Below are positions 1 to 12,963 of a DNA stretch of 64,000 bases, one piece after another. A program made the translations under genes and the position numbers. How positions within the stretch are numbered: the first letter of the stretch is position 1; each line of letters begins with the position of its first letter. The DNA is taken from NCBI GenBank assembly GCA_003049485.1, contig PYST01000150.1:28451-92450 (forward strand). Reading direction: 5' to 3'. The notes beneath the pieces were generated by a model, which saw only the letters and a list, made by a program, of their open reading frames with translations, did not search any database and was not told where the DNA came from. This DNA is from Ophioceras dolichostomum (Eukaryota > Ascomycota > Sordariomycetes > Magnaporthales > Ophioceraceae).

Positions 1-210
1 ATTTTTCATTCGTTCTCGTGGGATGAGCGGGGATGCCTTGGTTCAATTCAAGGCAACACAGAACACAATCACAACCAGCGCACATATACGTACGAAGAAG
101 ACGCAGTCCACTAAAACCGGACCTACTTTTTACTACCCCTCTCTTTAATCCCCTCGATTCACCAACCCCCCACATCATGATTCTCATTCTGCCTGGACAA
201 CGGAGCCAAA

Positions 211-290
211 CAGACGGATGGACGGATGGATTCACGGATGGACACGGATGGACACAGGCGGACGGAACGGATGGGCGGACGACGGACTGG
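211..290. repeat. degenerate GGATG/GGAC tandem repeat
   Basis: Units of GGATG, GGAC and GGACAC alternate imperfectly over about 80 bases. It is a simple low-complexity repeat with no gene in it. A small open frame passes through it (33-296, +), which explains its D-G-W-T repeat-like translation. Confidence 0.7.
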
Positions 291-2325
291 AGTTGATTAG
301 GCACGGCATGGAATTTGCATCATGGTTTTAGATACCCAACCCCCACCCCCCTTGTTGCTCTACTCTACGGACGAGGAAGGAGAGTGTTCTCCAACGTAGC
401 GGTCGACAGCTCATAATCAACAGCCACAGTCGCGTCGCGGCGCTGGCTCTTCCCTCCCTACCGAACTCAGACAACAACAACCGGGGGCAAAGAAATAAAT
501 ACGGATTATTGATTACCTCCCTACTTACCAACTTTTGGGAGAAACAACCTGCATACAAGGCCTACCTAGTTTTGGGAGTCCGTTCGAGGGAGTGAGTCGG
601 GGGCCAGGATATAACATGACTTTGTGATGCAGCCAACCCAAGACACGCTTTCTCAAAGTTCCGAATCACCCTTGAGACCATCCTAGACAAGCATCTACTT
701 TAGTCACAAGGCAGCTTGGAAGGGATTTGCTAATGATATTTCGATATGCGTGTCCTCTCTTACAGTCACAAATCCCAAGATCTTATCGACATGACCTCAG
801 GAAAGACGTCTCGGTCAACTAGACAGACCCTTGCATACAACCTTCGTACACCACCACCACCCCCGGCGTAGCCGCATCGCGTCAGTCCATCTATTCCCTC
901 GATGAGAGAATAAGAGAGCAGCGATAGCGAGACGAGCCGGACATTCCGTGCCGCAAAAGGTCCAAAGTGCAACAAAATATCCACCCAAGGAGGGGGATCC
1001 AATATCCTGTCACTCGGGTGATGTGTGCGACCTGTGTGGTGCGTGTGTGGTGTGCCGCGAAGGGTGACGGTGGCGGAAGGCGTGCCAGCAATTAATCTAT
1101 CACAGACACGTTGGCCATATTATACATCAGTCATCCACGATCCACGACGGTGTTGCTTTTGTCGGCCAACCAGCCAGCCAGCCATCCAGGCGTGCAGCGG
1201 AACACCCGCCCGCTGGGCCGTATTTGTTGGCTTGTGGTTATTTTCATTACGAAGGTACCTGCCTACATATACCTCCTTGATCTAGGCAGGTGGGTGCATA
1301 TCGGCGCTCTTAGCTGTATGCCATAAGGGTAGGAATATTTTGCCTGAAGGCAGGACGTCTCACCACTAAGTCCGCCCACATCACATAGCCGGAACCCTAC
1401 CAAGGTACTTGCCCGCTATTTCGTCGAACTGGCTGCTGGAATAGGAAGGTAGATTGCATGCTGAAGGGAGAATCGTTCTAGAAACGGGACTACCGTATTA
1501 GCAGGACAGGTGTCAAGGTTGGTATTTCGGTATATTACCTTGGTAAGTAGATGGTGCCCATCTTCTGGCCGCCGTTTAGGTAGGCGCGGATGCTACTTCC
1601 CACAAGTTGGACGGCAAGAAAAAATGCCAATTTTCCACATACAAGATGCCTGACAAAGATCCTTTGTCAGACAAGTTTCCTTAGTAGCGTCAAGTCCACG
1701 ACCTCGCCAGTTCTCCCGAACCTCAGTCAGTTCAGTGACGAGCCTTCCAGGCTGCCAGCCCCTTGTCTGCCATAGATACAGGTGCATACAACCCTCAACC
1801 TGCACCACGAAGACTTCATCTCCAAGTTCACTGCCTGCCTACCTGAGCAGATACACAGGAGGAGCTTGCCTGTTTCCTTGCTTGAAGGGACGAGAATATA
1901 TGGGCGCCAACACGTTAGGTATGTAACTGTGTCCGAGACAAACCACTACCCCGTTTGCGATACTCCCTTGTAAAAAGGAGAATGGGGGAGGGGGGAGGGA
2001 GACAATGAACAAAGACCGAATCTCAGAAGTGTACGAAGCAGCAATCGTCGTGGAACAAGAGTATGTGTCATCTGTATTTAGGTACCTACCCTACCTACTT
2101 GTGTGTCCCGGGGCAAGATTAGATGGTAGGTACCAGTTTGAGATCAAACAGACATACCTCCTATCGAACAAAGTGTATCTAGGGACCTTGGAGATAAGAG
2201 TAGTATCTAGGTACGGCCGCCTTCAGTCTTTCGAGTGGCACCATATTACCATCTTCTCGACTGGTGACAAACCGCCTGTACCAGGGGAGCAACAAATCCA
2301 TACAGCCTCAGCCACGAACCCTAAC

Positions 2326-2357
2326 TACCTAGGTACCTAGGTACGGTACCTAGGTAC
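2326..2357. repeat. palindromic TACCTAGGTA repeat cluster next to a stop codon
   Basis: Three overlapping copies of the self-complementary word CCTAGG flanked by TA/GTAC lie in 32 bases. The cluster ends within three bases of the stop codon of the minus-strand FAP1-like gene (TAG at 2360-2362). The same word recurs between genes elsewhere in the window (18.15, 22.7, 44.75, 45.15, 51.7 and 52.3 kb). It can fold as a hairpin in either strand. Its function is unknown. Confidence 0.8.
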
Positions 2358-2359
2358 CC

Positions 2360-5300
2360 CTACTTCTCATCCTCATCCTCAAGCGTCTCTGCTGCTTTCT
2401 CCCAGTCATCCACAACAGGCTCCGGATTCATGACAGGTTTCTTCGCCCAGGGTGGCGCTTCAGAACCAGGACCGGAAACAGCAGCATTAGTAGTGGAAGC
2501 CACAAGCTTCTTCTTCCCCAGCGCAAGGAACGCACTAGCAGGCTTAGCCTCAGCGGGAGTGGGGTGCAGCTTCCTCGCCGCGCCACGCCCAGCAACAGCA
2601 CTCCACCCACCGGCGTCCGGGCCGGAAGAGGACGAAGAAGCCTCCCGCCTCGTCACGACGTTAGAGTCGGGATCCGCCCGGCAGAGCACCACGCCGCCGC
2701 CGCCGCCGCCGCCGCTCGTCGTGAGGCCCAAGCGGACGACCTTCCTCACGACGGCGGGCTTCAGCGCCGCGAGCGCGGCCTCGACGGCCACGGGCGTGAT
2801 GGCGGCCGCGCTGCGGGCGACATTCGCCGCCGTGGCCGGGGGCGGCTGCGCCTTGATCAGGACCTCGTCCGTGGCTGGCAGGAAGGCCGTCGCGAACGAC
2901 AGCGACGTCCTCGCAGAGGTCGCGGACAGGTCGTCGGCTAGCGCCTGCTCCAGCTCGTCGATTGTCAGGCCGTGCCGCGGTCTGGTCAGGATCAGGGCGT
3001 TGAAAGGCGGCTGGACTACTGCTGCTGATGGCGTAGTCGACCAAGCAGCGGTAGGGGACGGCGGCGTGGGGTTCTTGGCGGACTCGGCGGCGGCGGCTTT
3101 GTTGATAATGCTGACGCACTGCGCCAGCGTCTTGAACGGCGCGGAGACGAAGCGGGGAGTCTTGAAGACGCACACGTGCCTGTGCGGCTCCGGGTCCAGG
3201 CTCGAGCTGTCGAGTCCGTAGTCCTCGGCCAACGAGTGGATGAAGGCGCGCTGTAGCGACTGCATCGGCTTGAAGCGCAGGCGCTTCTCCTTCGGGTCGG
3301 CCGCGAAGACGCGGAACTCGCGCTCGCGGGCCTGCGCCCAGGTCGGGCCGACGTCTGTGCGGTACATGTGCAACGTGTCGTCCGAGTAGGGGATGTGGTT
3401 GTCCGTGTGCGCGTCTGGGTCGATTTTGAGGGCGTCGGCTAGGTGGCGGTTGCGCTGGAGGCGGAGGCACTCGTCGTCGCAGGGTAGAGAAGTAGCAGTA
3501 CCGGCAGGGCCGGATGACGGAGTGGATGAGAAGGGGAATGAGCCGCGCGGCTCCGCGAGCGTGGCGAGACAGCGCACCTCCTGCTTCCGGCGTTGGCAGT
3601 CACAGGTGATGAACGCCTTGGACTGGCACGGCCGGTCCTCCCGGCAGGCGGCGGGCGCGTGACACGGGTCGATGCAGACGTGCTCGCACGACCGCCGACT
3701 CTTTCCACATAGTTGGGTGCAGCGTCCGGATGGGCCCGAGTCCTCGCACTGGCCCGGGCGGTGGCACGTCTTGGCGCACTTATGGGTGCCGCACCTGAGT
3801 GTCTTGCCGCAGGGGAGGCCGCACCGGGCCTCCTCAAACCAGCACTGCTGGTTCTTAAGCATCTGCTTGCCGCAGATGCAGGGCTTCTCCACCAGAAAGG
3901 GGCAGTTGGGGCAAGGGACGTCTTCTGGGTGGCAGTTGTGATGCACGGCGGGATGGCCGCAAGCTCGCGGTTTTGTGCAGTCGAACCGGCATGCTGGCTG
4001 GCGAGTTCCGCAGGGCTGGGGAGGATACAGTACCGTCCGGCCGCAGGCACAGGCGATCTCCTGGAAGATGGCCTGAAGACACGACGGACAGGGCCCCTTG
4101 TGGCAGAGCTGCTGGCATGTGTGGTTGCCGCACTTGAGTGTCCGCCCACAGACCCGCAAGCAGATGTGTTCCGCCTCGATGTCTTGATTGTTGGCGTTGG
4201 CGTCGGCTCCTGCCGCAGCCTTGCCCTTCCGCTTGGCTGCCAGCGCCTTCTTCTCTCCCGTGCAGCAGGTCTTGCCACACTCATGCCTTTGGCAGTTGAG
4301 TTGGACCCGACAGACGCGCTCGCACACGGGCGTCTCCTCCTGGCCCTCGGAGCAGACCAGTTCCGTAGTGGTCCTGCCACATCTGCACGGGATCTCGACG
4401 ATTTTTTTGCAGGGACGACACGGCCCTGTGTGGCATCGGCTCGCACAGGGATGTCCACAAGGTAGGGGCTTCTCGCAGGACTTCTCGCAGTGCTCGATGG
4501 GGTCTTTGCAGGTCTGTCTCGGCTTTGAACAGATCTCAGCCAGTGGCGTTTTCCCACAAGGGCATGAGAGCACTACGTCTGGGGATAGAGGGCAGTGCGC
4601 AGGCGCCTCGTCATGTCGGTGGCATCCCTTCTCGCAGCGGTGATGGCCGCAGTCGAAGGGCCGTCCGCACTTTGAAGAGCATTTGAATGATCCCTCAAAC
4701 CAGGATGAAGGACCATCCTCGTTTCCGCCGTCACCGCCGTTGCTACCGTCACTGCTGCCAGGATCGCTCCCATGGTCCTTTAGCTGACCGTAGTTGAATG
4801 ACTCCTGGATCTCGCCGCGCTTCTCGCACGGGATCTCCTTACGAGTCTTCCCACAGTAGCAAGTAGACAAGACAGGGAGCTCGCAGCTACCGCACAGCCC
4901 CGGGTGGCAGGTCTGAGAACAGAAATGCTCACCACAAGACAGCATGTCGCCACAGACTTCGCGGCAACTCCAGCCCTTGGTGTAGTCCGTCTCGCGGCAG
5001 CGCTTGGAACTCTCGTGCTTGCCGCAGAAGCAGGGCCGGGTAGGTCCCATGAGGGCACATGGCGGACACGGCCCGGCGTGGCACTCGAGCGGGCACGGGT
5101 GCGGACAAGTCGCCCTAGGCCTGGAGCACGTCTGGCCGCAGGAGTGCGGCGGCAGCCCGACAATCGGCGAGGGGTTGATATCCTTCCCGCACCAGCAGTG
5201 GTAGGGTCCAGGCTCCTCGCTCAAGGTCAAGTTGCATCCGGGGCAGCGCCACGTGGTCTTGTCCGGGTTCTGGGGGTGGTCCTCGTTGGTAAGCTGGTTG

Positions 5301-6193
5301 GTGTACCACTTCTTGACGCAGCTTAGGTGCAAGACCCTCCAGCATTTCGTGCAGGACCACACCCGCGAGTTCCGGAGAACCTCGTTGGTGCAGATGACGC
5401 ATTCGTATTGCCTGTTGTCAATATCCTCATGGATGCGGGTTGCCAAATCCTCTGCTGAGGACTTTTCCCCTTTAGGCGTTGTTGTTGGCGCCTGGGTTGG
5501 CGCCTGGCGAGGCTCATTCCCTTTATTCTTAGAAGGTTGAGATCTGGCGAACCAGTGTGAGTGAGTATGCGAGCATGTAAATACTTACATCAAGGGGATC
5601 TGATAAGGTTTGATAGTTTGGAGAGCGAATGTAGGTGCCTACCTTCTCGGCGGGACGGGCTGCCCAGGGACGAACTCTGGAGCATCCCCGCTCAAGGCTG
5701 ATGTGGAGTGTGTATCGTCGTTTGGGTCGCTAGCGGTGAGATGGCCACCAAAGGCTCGCTGAGGCATTAGGGCAGATGCCTGGCCACCACGACCCTGGCG
5801 CCAAGACTGCCCTCCACGAGGTCCGCCATTCAGGGCGGCCCCCCGGTGGCCCCCTCCGCGCTGGAAGCCGCCACGAGTACCGCCACGGTTACCGCCACGG
5901 TTACCGCCTCGGCCGCCCCGGGACGCCCGCGGATCGGGCGACGGGGCGTTCGGGGGAGTATTCCCACTCGTCGGCGGGGTCTGGATTGCCGTAGACACGG
6001 AGGCCCTGTCTGGCTGCTGTTCTGACGTAACGCCGGAAGGAGAATCTCGACCAATTCCAGCTCCCGATGCCTCTGCCCCGCCACGACCTCGTCTCGGACC
6101 GCGTCTCGGCCAGCGGCCCCTCCTTTGAGATTGAGATTGACCTCTCTGAGACGGTGAACCTGACTGGGCTGGACCAGTCTGAGGTTCGCTCAT
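2360..6193 (-). CDS. FAP1: NF-X1-type zinc finger protein (FAP1/NFX1 family), two exons
   Basis: Exon 1 is 6193-5643 and exon 2 is 5543-2360, joined by a 99-nt intron (donor GTAGGC, acceptor GCCAG). The join restores phase and gives 1244 residues. The start is the first ATG of an Arg/Gly-rich N-terminus (about residues 1-180, RGG-like). A RING/PHD-like C4HC3 finger (YECVICTNEV...CTKCWRVLHLSC...CPGC) spans about 230-291. Many NF-X1 repeats of the form C-G-x-H-x-C-x3-C-H-x-G-x-C-x-x-C run from about 316 to 850. An R3H-type segment (HSLAEDYGLDSSSLD...PHRHVCVFKTPR) lies near 943-981. The tail is Ala/Pro-rich with a Gly run. In this family NFX1 is a nuclear factor with E3-like RING activity, and yeast Fap1 binds FKBP12 and confers rapamycin resistance. 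Nuclear or cytoplasmic regulatory function here is inferred from family. Identity is confident; the exact intron is good but untested. Confidence 0.93.
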
Positions 6194-9100
6194 TTTGGCT
6201 AGACAAGGGTCTTCTGAGCCCGTTTTTTTCCCTCTCTGGCAGATATCGTCGCTTAAGACGTGAGGTATGAAATGTGAGAATTGTTGGTTGCAAGTGCTCG
6301 TTGGGTATTAAGCGCCGAGCAATGTGGCGTGCCTCACTAACTTCGACGCAAAAGAATGGGTATCTCTGAACAACACAAGAAAAAGACAAAGGTGGACTGA
6401 GGGTATACGCAATGTATAAAGAATGTTCAAAAAAAAAAAGAGGCCCAATCCAGCTCGGCTGGTTCAACTAGTCGTCTTGTTTACGGGTTTCGAGGCTGAG
6501 AGGCTTCGACGTCGAACTTTTTTTTCGCCGCAGAAATGATGTTCCAGTGCTCTCAGGATGAGTCAAAATTTCCTCATCTGGGTTCACATTCGAGTCACCG
6601 AACCGGAGGCCCGCCCAACGGCATTCCCGCTTAGCTCACCCAAGCCACCAGGCTAGTAATTCAACATGGTATTTTTTTTCATTGTCGCTGAAGCGATCGA
6701 ATGGCAAAAAAAATGACCCGCTTCGATGTGTAACAATAGGGGTGGTGTCTGTCTGCAAGTTCCCGTAGATACCTATTCTGCCTGCATTGCTAACAGGAGG
6801 GGTCTGTCGAACGGTGACATAAAAGACTGCCGAGCGGAACTAGGGTGGGGACTCCGGCTCCGGAATGTTGTCCCCACTACTGTGCTAGAAACTCGGGTAT
6901 GAGGCCGTGTGTTCTCCGACATTTCTTGGTCCAGGCCGAACACGCGTGGGGCCGCGACATTGACGTCCTCGCTGCTGTGGCTGGTCGTTCCCATCATATC
7001 CCGAGCGTGATATCGGTGACTGCCGAACCGCAGTGGCAATTTCATTTGACGCCGCCGCCAATTTCGAAACTACCTAGCAACTGGCCTTATTAACGGGAAG
7101 CCCGTTCGACGCCTTCATTTGATGTGCGCCGAGCTACTGGGAAGTGCCATCCCGGTTGGGCTGGGCTACGGAATAAAAACAAAACGGCAACAATAACAGC
7201 ACCACATGTCACAAGTGCGGAGAGGAAGCAATCAAGGCTCAGCAGGGTTAGTACAGTAGAGGTCGCACGTTGGCGCCCTCCCTCCCGGCAACCCTAAACC
7301 GACTTTGGGGAAAGCAAGTCAAGAGCACACAGACTAGTGAAGGGGGAGATTGCGAGGCGCACTGTCTGTGATTTCCCAGCCGTGACAATGGTGGAGAGAT
7401 TCGTTGCCAGCAGCACGGTCCGGACAAGGGCGCGTACAGCAGCAGTTCACTCAAACGTGACCCCTTCTCTCTCTTCATTGCCTTACGGGCGCAACTACGG
7501 AATACATGCTGAGCATTCGACCTTTTTAGTGTCTCCTCGTTCGACTCTTTTCTCCTGCTCTCCTTAGAGTCGAGATGGCTCGGGCACAATGGTTCTGGAC
7601 CGCACACTTATCGACAGATTCAAATATTGATTTGAGCGAGCAGGACCAGAGCATACGACAGTCCAAACCGTGGGCTACGGAATACCTGAGGTTCCATCTC
7701 CCATCACTGCCACCCCCCGAAGACTCGCGTCTCGCTTTGACATTGTGCAAAAAGACCGCCATGACAGGTCAAGTCTCAAGTTCGAACAAATTGAGCCAGG
7801 GTGTACATTTCCAGAAGTTCAGCTCCCCGCCGAGAAATGACTAGCTGTTTTTTGTTGTTTTCAGCTGTGGTCCGGGCGGCAGGATCGTCCGTTCTTGTTC
7901 AACTTGGGCAAAGGTGAAAAAAAAAGGGGGGGGGGGGGATCTTACACATCGCAGACAGATTCAACAAACTCGAATTCACAAACTCGCAGACTCACAGACT
8001 CACAGAGACTCGGATCTTCGGAATTAAAAACATGCCATACACGCACAACGGGCGGCTCGACAAACGAGAAATGGAAAGGCTGTGGTAGCATTTTGCCACC
8101 TTCTCCCCGAACCTGCAGAGAATGGTATATAGGTGAACGAACTTGACAAAAGCGGTGTGCTCAAGCGAACCGGACTGGAGCTACCTGAGCTGAAGAAAAA
8201 AACTGCATCTCATACTTCGCAAATATCGCATTTTTCGCATTCTCCTCGAACCAGAGGAGATTCTCATCGAACTATTCTCACTTCTCCAAGCGCCGGGAAA
8301 AGTCCTGCCAGGATCCTGCCGTGCGACCTGTTCTCCATCCCCGTGCTTCCGCCTTTCTCACTCTTCTTGCGGATGGTCTAGATGTAAGTAAGCTGCACTA
8401 GTTTGTGACGGATGTGGAAATATCCCGCTCCTCAGGTACCTCAGGTCGGTGTACAGCGGGGGTGGCGTCCTTCCGTCCCTCCCTCCAGTCTTCGGCCGAG
8501 CGCACTGGCAGAACTTGCAGGACGATAGTATGCAGTGGTGATGTGCAAACCGTTGAGAGGAGAAAAAAAAAAGGGGGTAGGTGGACTTGCATTTGGCATG
8601 CAGCTGCGAAAGATATCGATATCGATATCTGCCCGTCGACGACCGACCGACATGAACTAGAGGATGTACGTAAGAAATATCGAAGAAATATCGAAGTTTA
8701 CCCCTGGCTTGTCGCACTGCATACACGAACGAGTTGTGCAGTACTGTGTGGTAGCAATTTTTTCAGCCCCAAACAACTTACATAGGCTTGGCGATTTTAT
8801 GATTCGTCGTCGCTCTTCAACGAACTTTCGCCGTTATCACCGAGCATCCATCCCCATGATTCCTTATCCCACCCCGTACATGAGGGCATCGAAACTTTAA
8901 GGTAGGGCAGAATGTGGAGAGCCAATCTTTCCAAGCTGTAACGGGATTATGTACGTACTTCTACCTATCTATGGATTGTGCGATAGGAGATAGGAGAGAG
9001 AGAGAAAAGGGGAAAAAAGAGAGACACCAGCAACAGCAGTAGCTAGCAGCAGACGGGCAAGAGATTTTAATATTGGGTTTCGAACTGGCTGTTGGACGAA

Positions 9101-9594
9101 CATGCAACGTAGGCCCGAAGCCCCCCATTCATTCATCATCATCCTCGGGAGGATCGCTGACAGTCGATGGAACCCAAGATGCCCTCACTCTCGCGGGCCA
9201 CCACGATACAACGCAGAAACCCTCCGCTGTCGAGGCTCAAACGGGAGACGGGGGGAAAGGGGCCACATATTGCTGCGTATGGCCGCCTTCCTTTCCCAGA
9301 TTGGAAGGCCACACCTGATATCACAGGGCATCACAGGTAGGCATCACAGGCATCACCAGCACGGAAGAACCACAAGAAAAAAGTGACAGTATGCACTCTG
9401 CAGGAAGAACCCGCATTCCAGCATTTCAGCTTCTCACCATACATATATAGGATATCTTGGACCTTTTGCACTATCGATAGATATGAACTGACACAAGCTC
9501 TGTGGTCGTATGACTTTCTCCATATATCTTTGCTTGTCCTTTTGTCGGTGCAAGTCGTTGATGAAGGTTACAGCACGTCTCAGCACTTTAGCAA

Positions 9595-9624
9595 GCGGGC
9601 AGGCGGGCAGGCAGGCAGGCAGAC
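9595..9624. repeat. GGCAGGC tandem repeat
   Basis: About 30 bases of GGGC/AGGC units in the long gene-free region. It is a simple microsatellite-like tract with no associated gene that I can support. Confidence 0.7.
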
Positions 9625-12198
9625 ACCTCGACAAGGCGGGCAGGAGTCCTGCGGGACGCCCGCCAACGAACCGCCAGATGCCACGCAGATGCCACGAAGG
9701 AAGAGACGGAGCGGCGGGCAGGGAAAAAAAGAATACGAGATAAAACAAAGCGCTTCCTTTTTATTTTTTTCAACCGTTTTTTCATCAAAAGCGAATGCAG
9801 CTGCGTGGGGATGGCTGTGTGGGCGTGGTCCAATGGCCGCACGGCCAATTTTAGCTCAGGGCGGGTACATGGCGAAGACCTGGAAGAGGAATCTGTTCCT
9901 GGATTTTTGATCCATTTCGGTGCCGGTGAGGCCCAGCGAAGACTCTCTGGAGGAGCCAGGAGTGGTCTGTTTTCTCTGTTTTCTCAGTTCAGGGGTTGTC
10001 CTTTTAAGGTTGTTGAAAGCTTGAGGGGGGACCTAATCTTGAGATCGCCCTGGATGCCCCTTCCAGAGAGGCCTTATTTCAATGGACTCCAGATCAAATC
10101 GACTGACTGATCTTGGAATTGCCGCCGCAACTGGCCGAAGAGATTGAATTTTTTTTTGTTCGAATAGAACCTGTGTTGAAATGCAACACACTTCTTCTTG
10201 TTTCTGGTCTCCGTGAACCGGAGTACTACATACATACAACTCCTGCGATTGAACAGACTAACCCCCGATCACCAGGACCCCGCATGATAGTTTCGTTGGA
10301 CGAAATGGGACAGCTGGCAGAGGGCGAGCTGAAGCTCCTGCACAGAAAACGGATACGCATACGTGCTTGGCAGGGACCTGCAGTAGGGCTTACGCGGATG
10401 GATAATGTTGTTGGGCCAAAATCATCTCTTATCTTATTGTCCATTTTGTGCACGTAGGCACACATCCACCACGCTCCTACCGAGGTACAAAGAACAGACA
10501 GCTTTGAATCAAGGTCCCACGGAGTACCGCATCTGTAAGGAGAATCACCTCGACATCAATATTGGCGTCGGGATCTGAAAAATGTCACCGGGATGCAGAC
10601 CGGTGGAAGGTGGGGGACAAAAAAAGACAAAACAGAACAGTTGATTGAGCTCAAGCCCAGCTGGCGGACGCAATATTGGAAGCTTGGCCAAAGGAGGAAG
10701 ACAGACAAGACTCGGAAGTAAACTTCTCTCGAGTCTCGCTCGACACGCGACACCTCCCCCAACTCTGAGAGGGAGGGCATCTAACGGTATTTTGCGTGCT
10801 TGTCTCTGCTTTCTTTCCTCTTTGTTTCTGTCTCTTTGTTCAGAACTCCTGAGCTAGGCCGTGCTCTAGACCGGTTTCTCTCAACTTCTTATTGCTCTGA
10901 AAAGGAGGCGGCGGCGAGACGCCCACCTCAGCCTCGAACTGTTAAATTGGTGGCGCCTCTTCGTGTGTTTTCGGCACATCCCGGGGAGACAAAAAAGGAC
11001 GTCCAATTCCCACACCCCCTTTCTCTCCAGTATCGTCCTCCGAGCCCTCCGAGACAGGATGGTTCGATGATCCAAATTGAATCCGATGTTTTTGCCCTGC
11101 CCTTTCGCGCTGAACGTCTACATTCAGATTTCAGACCTGTATGCGTAGTATCCCGTTATGGCCTTATGTGATGAACTCTTTTCCTCGGATCGGGCATCCA
11201 AAAAAAAAAAAAAAGCTGCGTTGACGGTGGTGAAGGGACCAAAAAAGTTCCCTGTGGTTGCGGGGGCTGCGCCAGCAGAAAGAGTGGGATTTCGCTTCTG
11301 CAAGTGCCAATACGAGGGCGATGGCCGACCCTGAATCCCTGTGCAATCTCCACATGCAATGCACGCCCCAAACACGTCTTTACACGTCCAGACGTCCACG
11401 TTGGACGTGAGCACCGACCACCATCCCATGTCCATTGGAAGCAATTATTGGCCTAGCGCGTGCGGCTGGCTTTTCTTGTCATTTGCGAAAAAGGGAGTCC
11501 TGAGAACCGGGCTAAACCCTCTCGAAGAAGCAATATCTGCTGCTTTTTGCCTGCCTGAAACTACTACGCAGGTGCGAACGAAGCTAAGATGGATGGGAAG
11601 CTAACAAGCGAGAAGAGGAGGGAGAGAGATAGGACAGATTCGCGGGTCGAGATTCGACAGACACTAGGGAGACAGGCGGAACGAATGGACGCCTCATGGG
11701 AAACCCGCCGGCACTGGCGCCAGTGCCTGGCTAACAGATGAGATGAGATATGCCATCTGCAAACGTGCAGTAGGACGAGCCTCGAGCAGCGATCCGTGAA
11801 TCTTACATTGCACAGAAGTGTGTTGACGATCCGCAAAGATGAATTGAGAACGAGAAAACATCCCCCAGAAAAAATCCGACCCTGTATACCTTGATAGGGC
11901 TGCGTTCGCTCCCGTCTCCGTTTTCTCTCTCCTCCTCTCCCGAAGTTACGCAACAGGTCTCAAGAATCAGCGGGAATCATCATCAGCAGGGCAAAGTTGC
12001 ACTGGGTTTTGACGGCTGGCTTGGGAAGATCCAGGGAGGTCCGGGAGCGCCAGGGAGGTTGCCATTGTCCATTAAAACCCAAGTTGGGGTTACCTGGGTG
12101 AACAGGCCCACCTGACCTTGTGGACCTGGTCCCCTGTCTATCGCGGACTTTCTTGCCGACGACTGGAGCCAAAGCTGGACCGACCCCGGTCTCATCCA

Positions 12199-12297
12199 CC
12201 CCCCCCCCCCCCCCCCCCNNNNNNNNNNNNNNNNNNNNNNNNNNNNNNNNNNNNNNNNNNNNNNNNNNNNNNNCCCCCCCCCCCCCCCCCCCCCCCC
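12199..12297. other. assembly gap (55 N) inside a poly-C tract
   Basis: Twenty C residues (12199-12218) lead into 55 N (12219-12273), followed by 24 C residues (12274-12297) and then a T-rich tract. The C runs on both sides indicate that a long C homopolymer stopped sequencing or assembly. The true length is unknown. Open frames translated across it as Pro or Gly runs are artefacts. It lies about 0.7 kb upstream of the WSC-glyoxal oxidase start. Confidence 0.95.
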
Positions 12298-12963
12298 TTT
12301 TCGGTGTTTTTTTTTTTCTTTCTTTCCTCGACAATCTGCAATCTCTCACACCCTGACCCAAGCTCCTCCCAAGCCAGCACCAATGTTAGAATAGCGGTCA
12401 CTTTCTCGCCGCTGGCGCCTCCCTCTCTGCCAGCATCTTCCAACCAGCGGCGACGCTCGGGACTGCCACCGTCGTTGGGTGGTGTGCGTCCAAGGGACAG
12501 GGGCACCCCCCTGGCCCAGAGACCAGAGCAAAGCATTGATGATGGCTGATGCTGGGCAAAACAAACCAAAAAACCAGGCTTAGCAATGAGAACGCACAGA
12601 GGGGTGAGGGGAGGAGGAGAGCCAGGACCAGGCGGCTCTATTCCGTTTTCGGCTGTTGACCTCCTCTTTGCAAGCTTGCCAGCGGAGATGTGTAGATGAT
12701 ATATAGAAATGGAACCTCCCATGTCTTTCTCGTCCTCCCTCCTTCCCTTGTCCTTCTCCTCACACCAAGGTCTTCGGTTCTACCCAGACCGTTCCGCTCG
12801 TTAGGCACCACCTTCGTTTTTTTCTTTCTCTTTCGTTTTTTGTTGGTCGTTGTTTAGCTGTGTTCGAGTGTTCGCGCGTGTGCGTTAAGCCGTCACTTAA
12901 TACCTGCACCTCGGCTGGACAAAGCGATCTTGGGATCGCGTCGTCCCCTCCACTTCGAGCAAG

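Larger units (their letters stand above)
1..2359. other. intergenic region downstream of FAP1-like gene, no convincing gene
   Basis: I find no gene I can support here. The open frames present are short, mostly lack a credible start and have no recognisable motif. The longest ATG-initiated one (2005-2340, +, 111 codons) runs through the TAGGTACC repeats and ends in them, so it is probably chance. The left edge carries a degenerate GGATG/GGAC repeat (about 211-290). The region 1250-2360 has many TACC/GGTA words, culminating in the palindrome beside the neighbouring stop codon. The 3' untranslated region of the minus-strand zinc-finger gene must lie in the right part of this stretch. Confidence 0.5.
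6194..12963. other. 6.8-kb region between divergent genes, no supported gene
   Basis: This stretch separates the minus-strand FAP1-like gene from the plus-strand WSC-glyoxal oxidase. All open frames are short (under about 180 codons), often lack ATG, and show no motif. The largest (9383-9910, +) is ATG-initiated but runs through GGCAGGC repeats and poly-T and looks random. An 89-codon ATG frame at 7575-7844 (+) cannot be judged by eye. Simple repeats include GATATC units near 8610-8630, a GGCAGG run at about 9595-9624, and several homopolymers. An assembly gap lies at 12219-12273. Promoter and 5' untranslated sequence of the WSC gene (CT-rich, about 12720-12963) occupy the right end. Confidence 0.5.

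Noticed and set aside
2430..4465. Several long plus-strand frames over the FAP1-like gene
   Set aside because: Antisense reading of the Cys-rich zinc-finger exon; the minus strand has the complete NF-X1 repeat series.
9383..9910. 175-codon plus-strand frame in the 6.8-kb gene-free interval
   Set aside because: Runs through GGCAGG repeats and poly-T; no motif, poor codon usage, no splice or Kozak support.
11960..12722. Open frames with poly-Pro or poly-Gly runs through the N gap
   Set aside because: They exist only because the N block and C homopolymer were translated; no support on either side.
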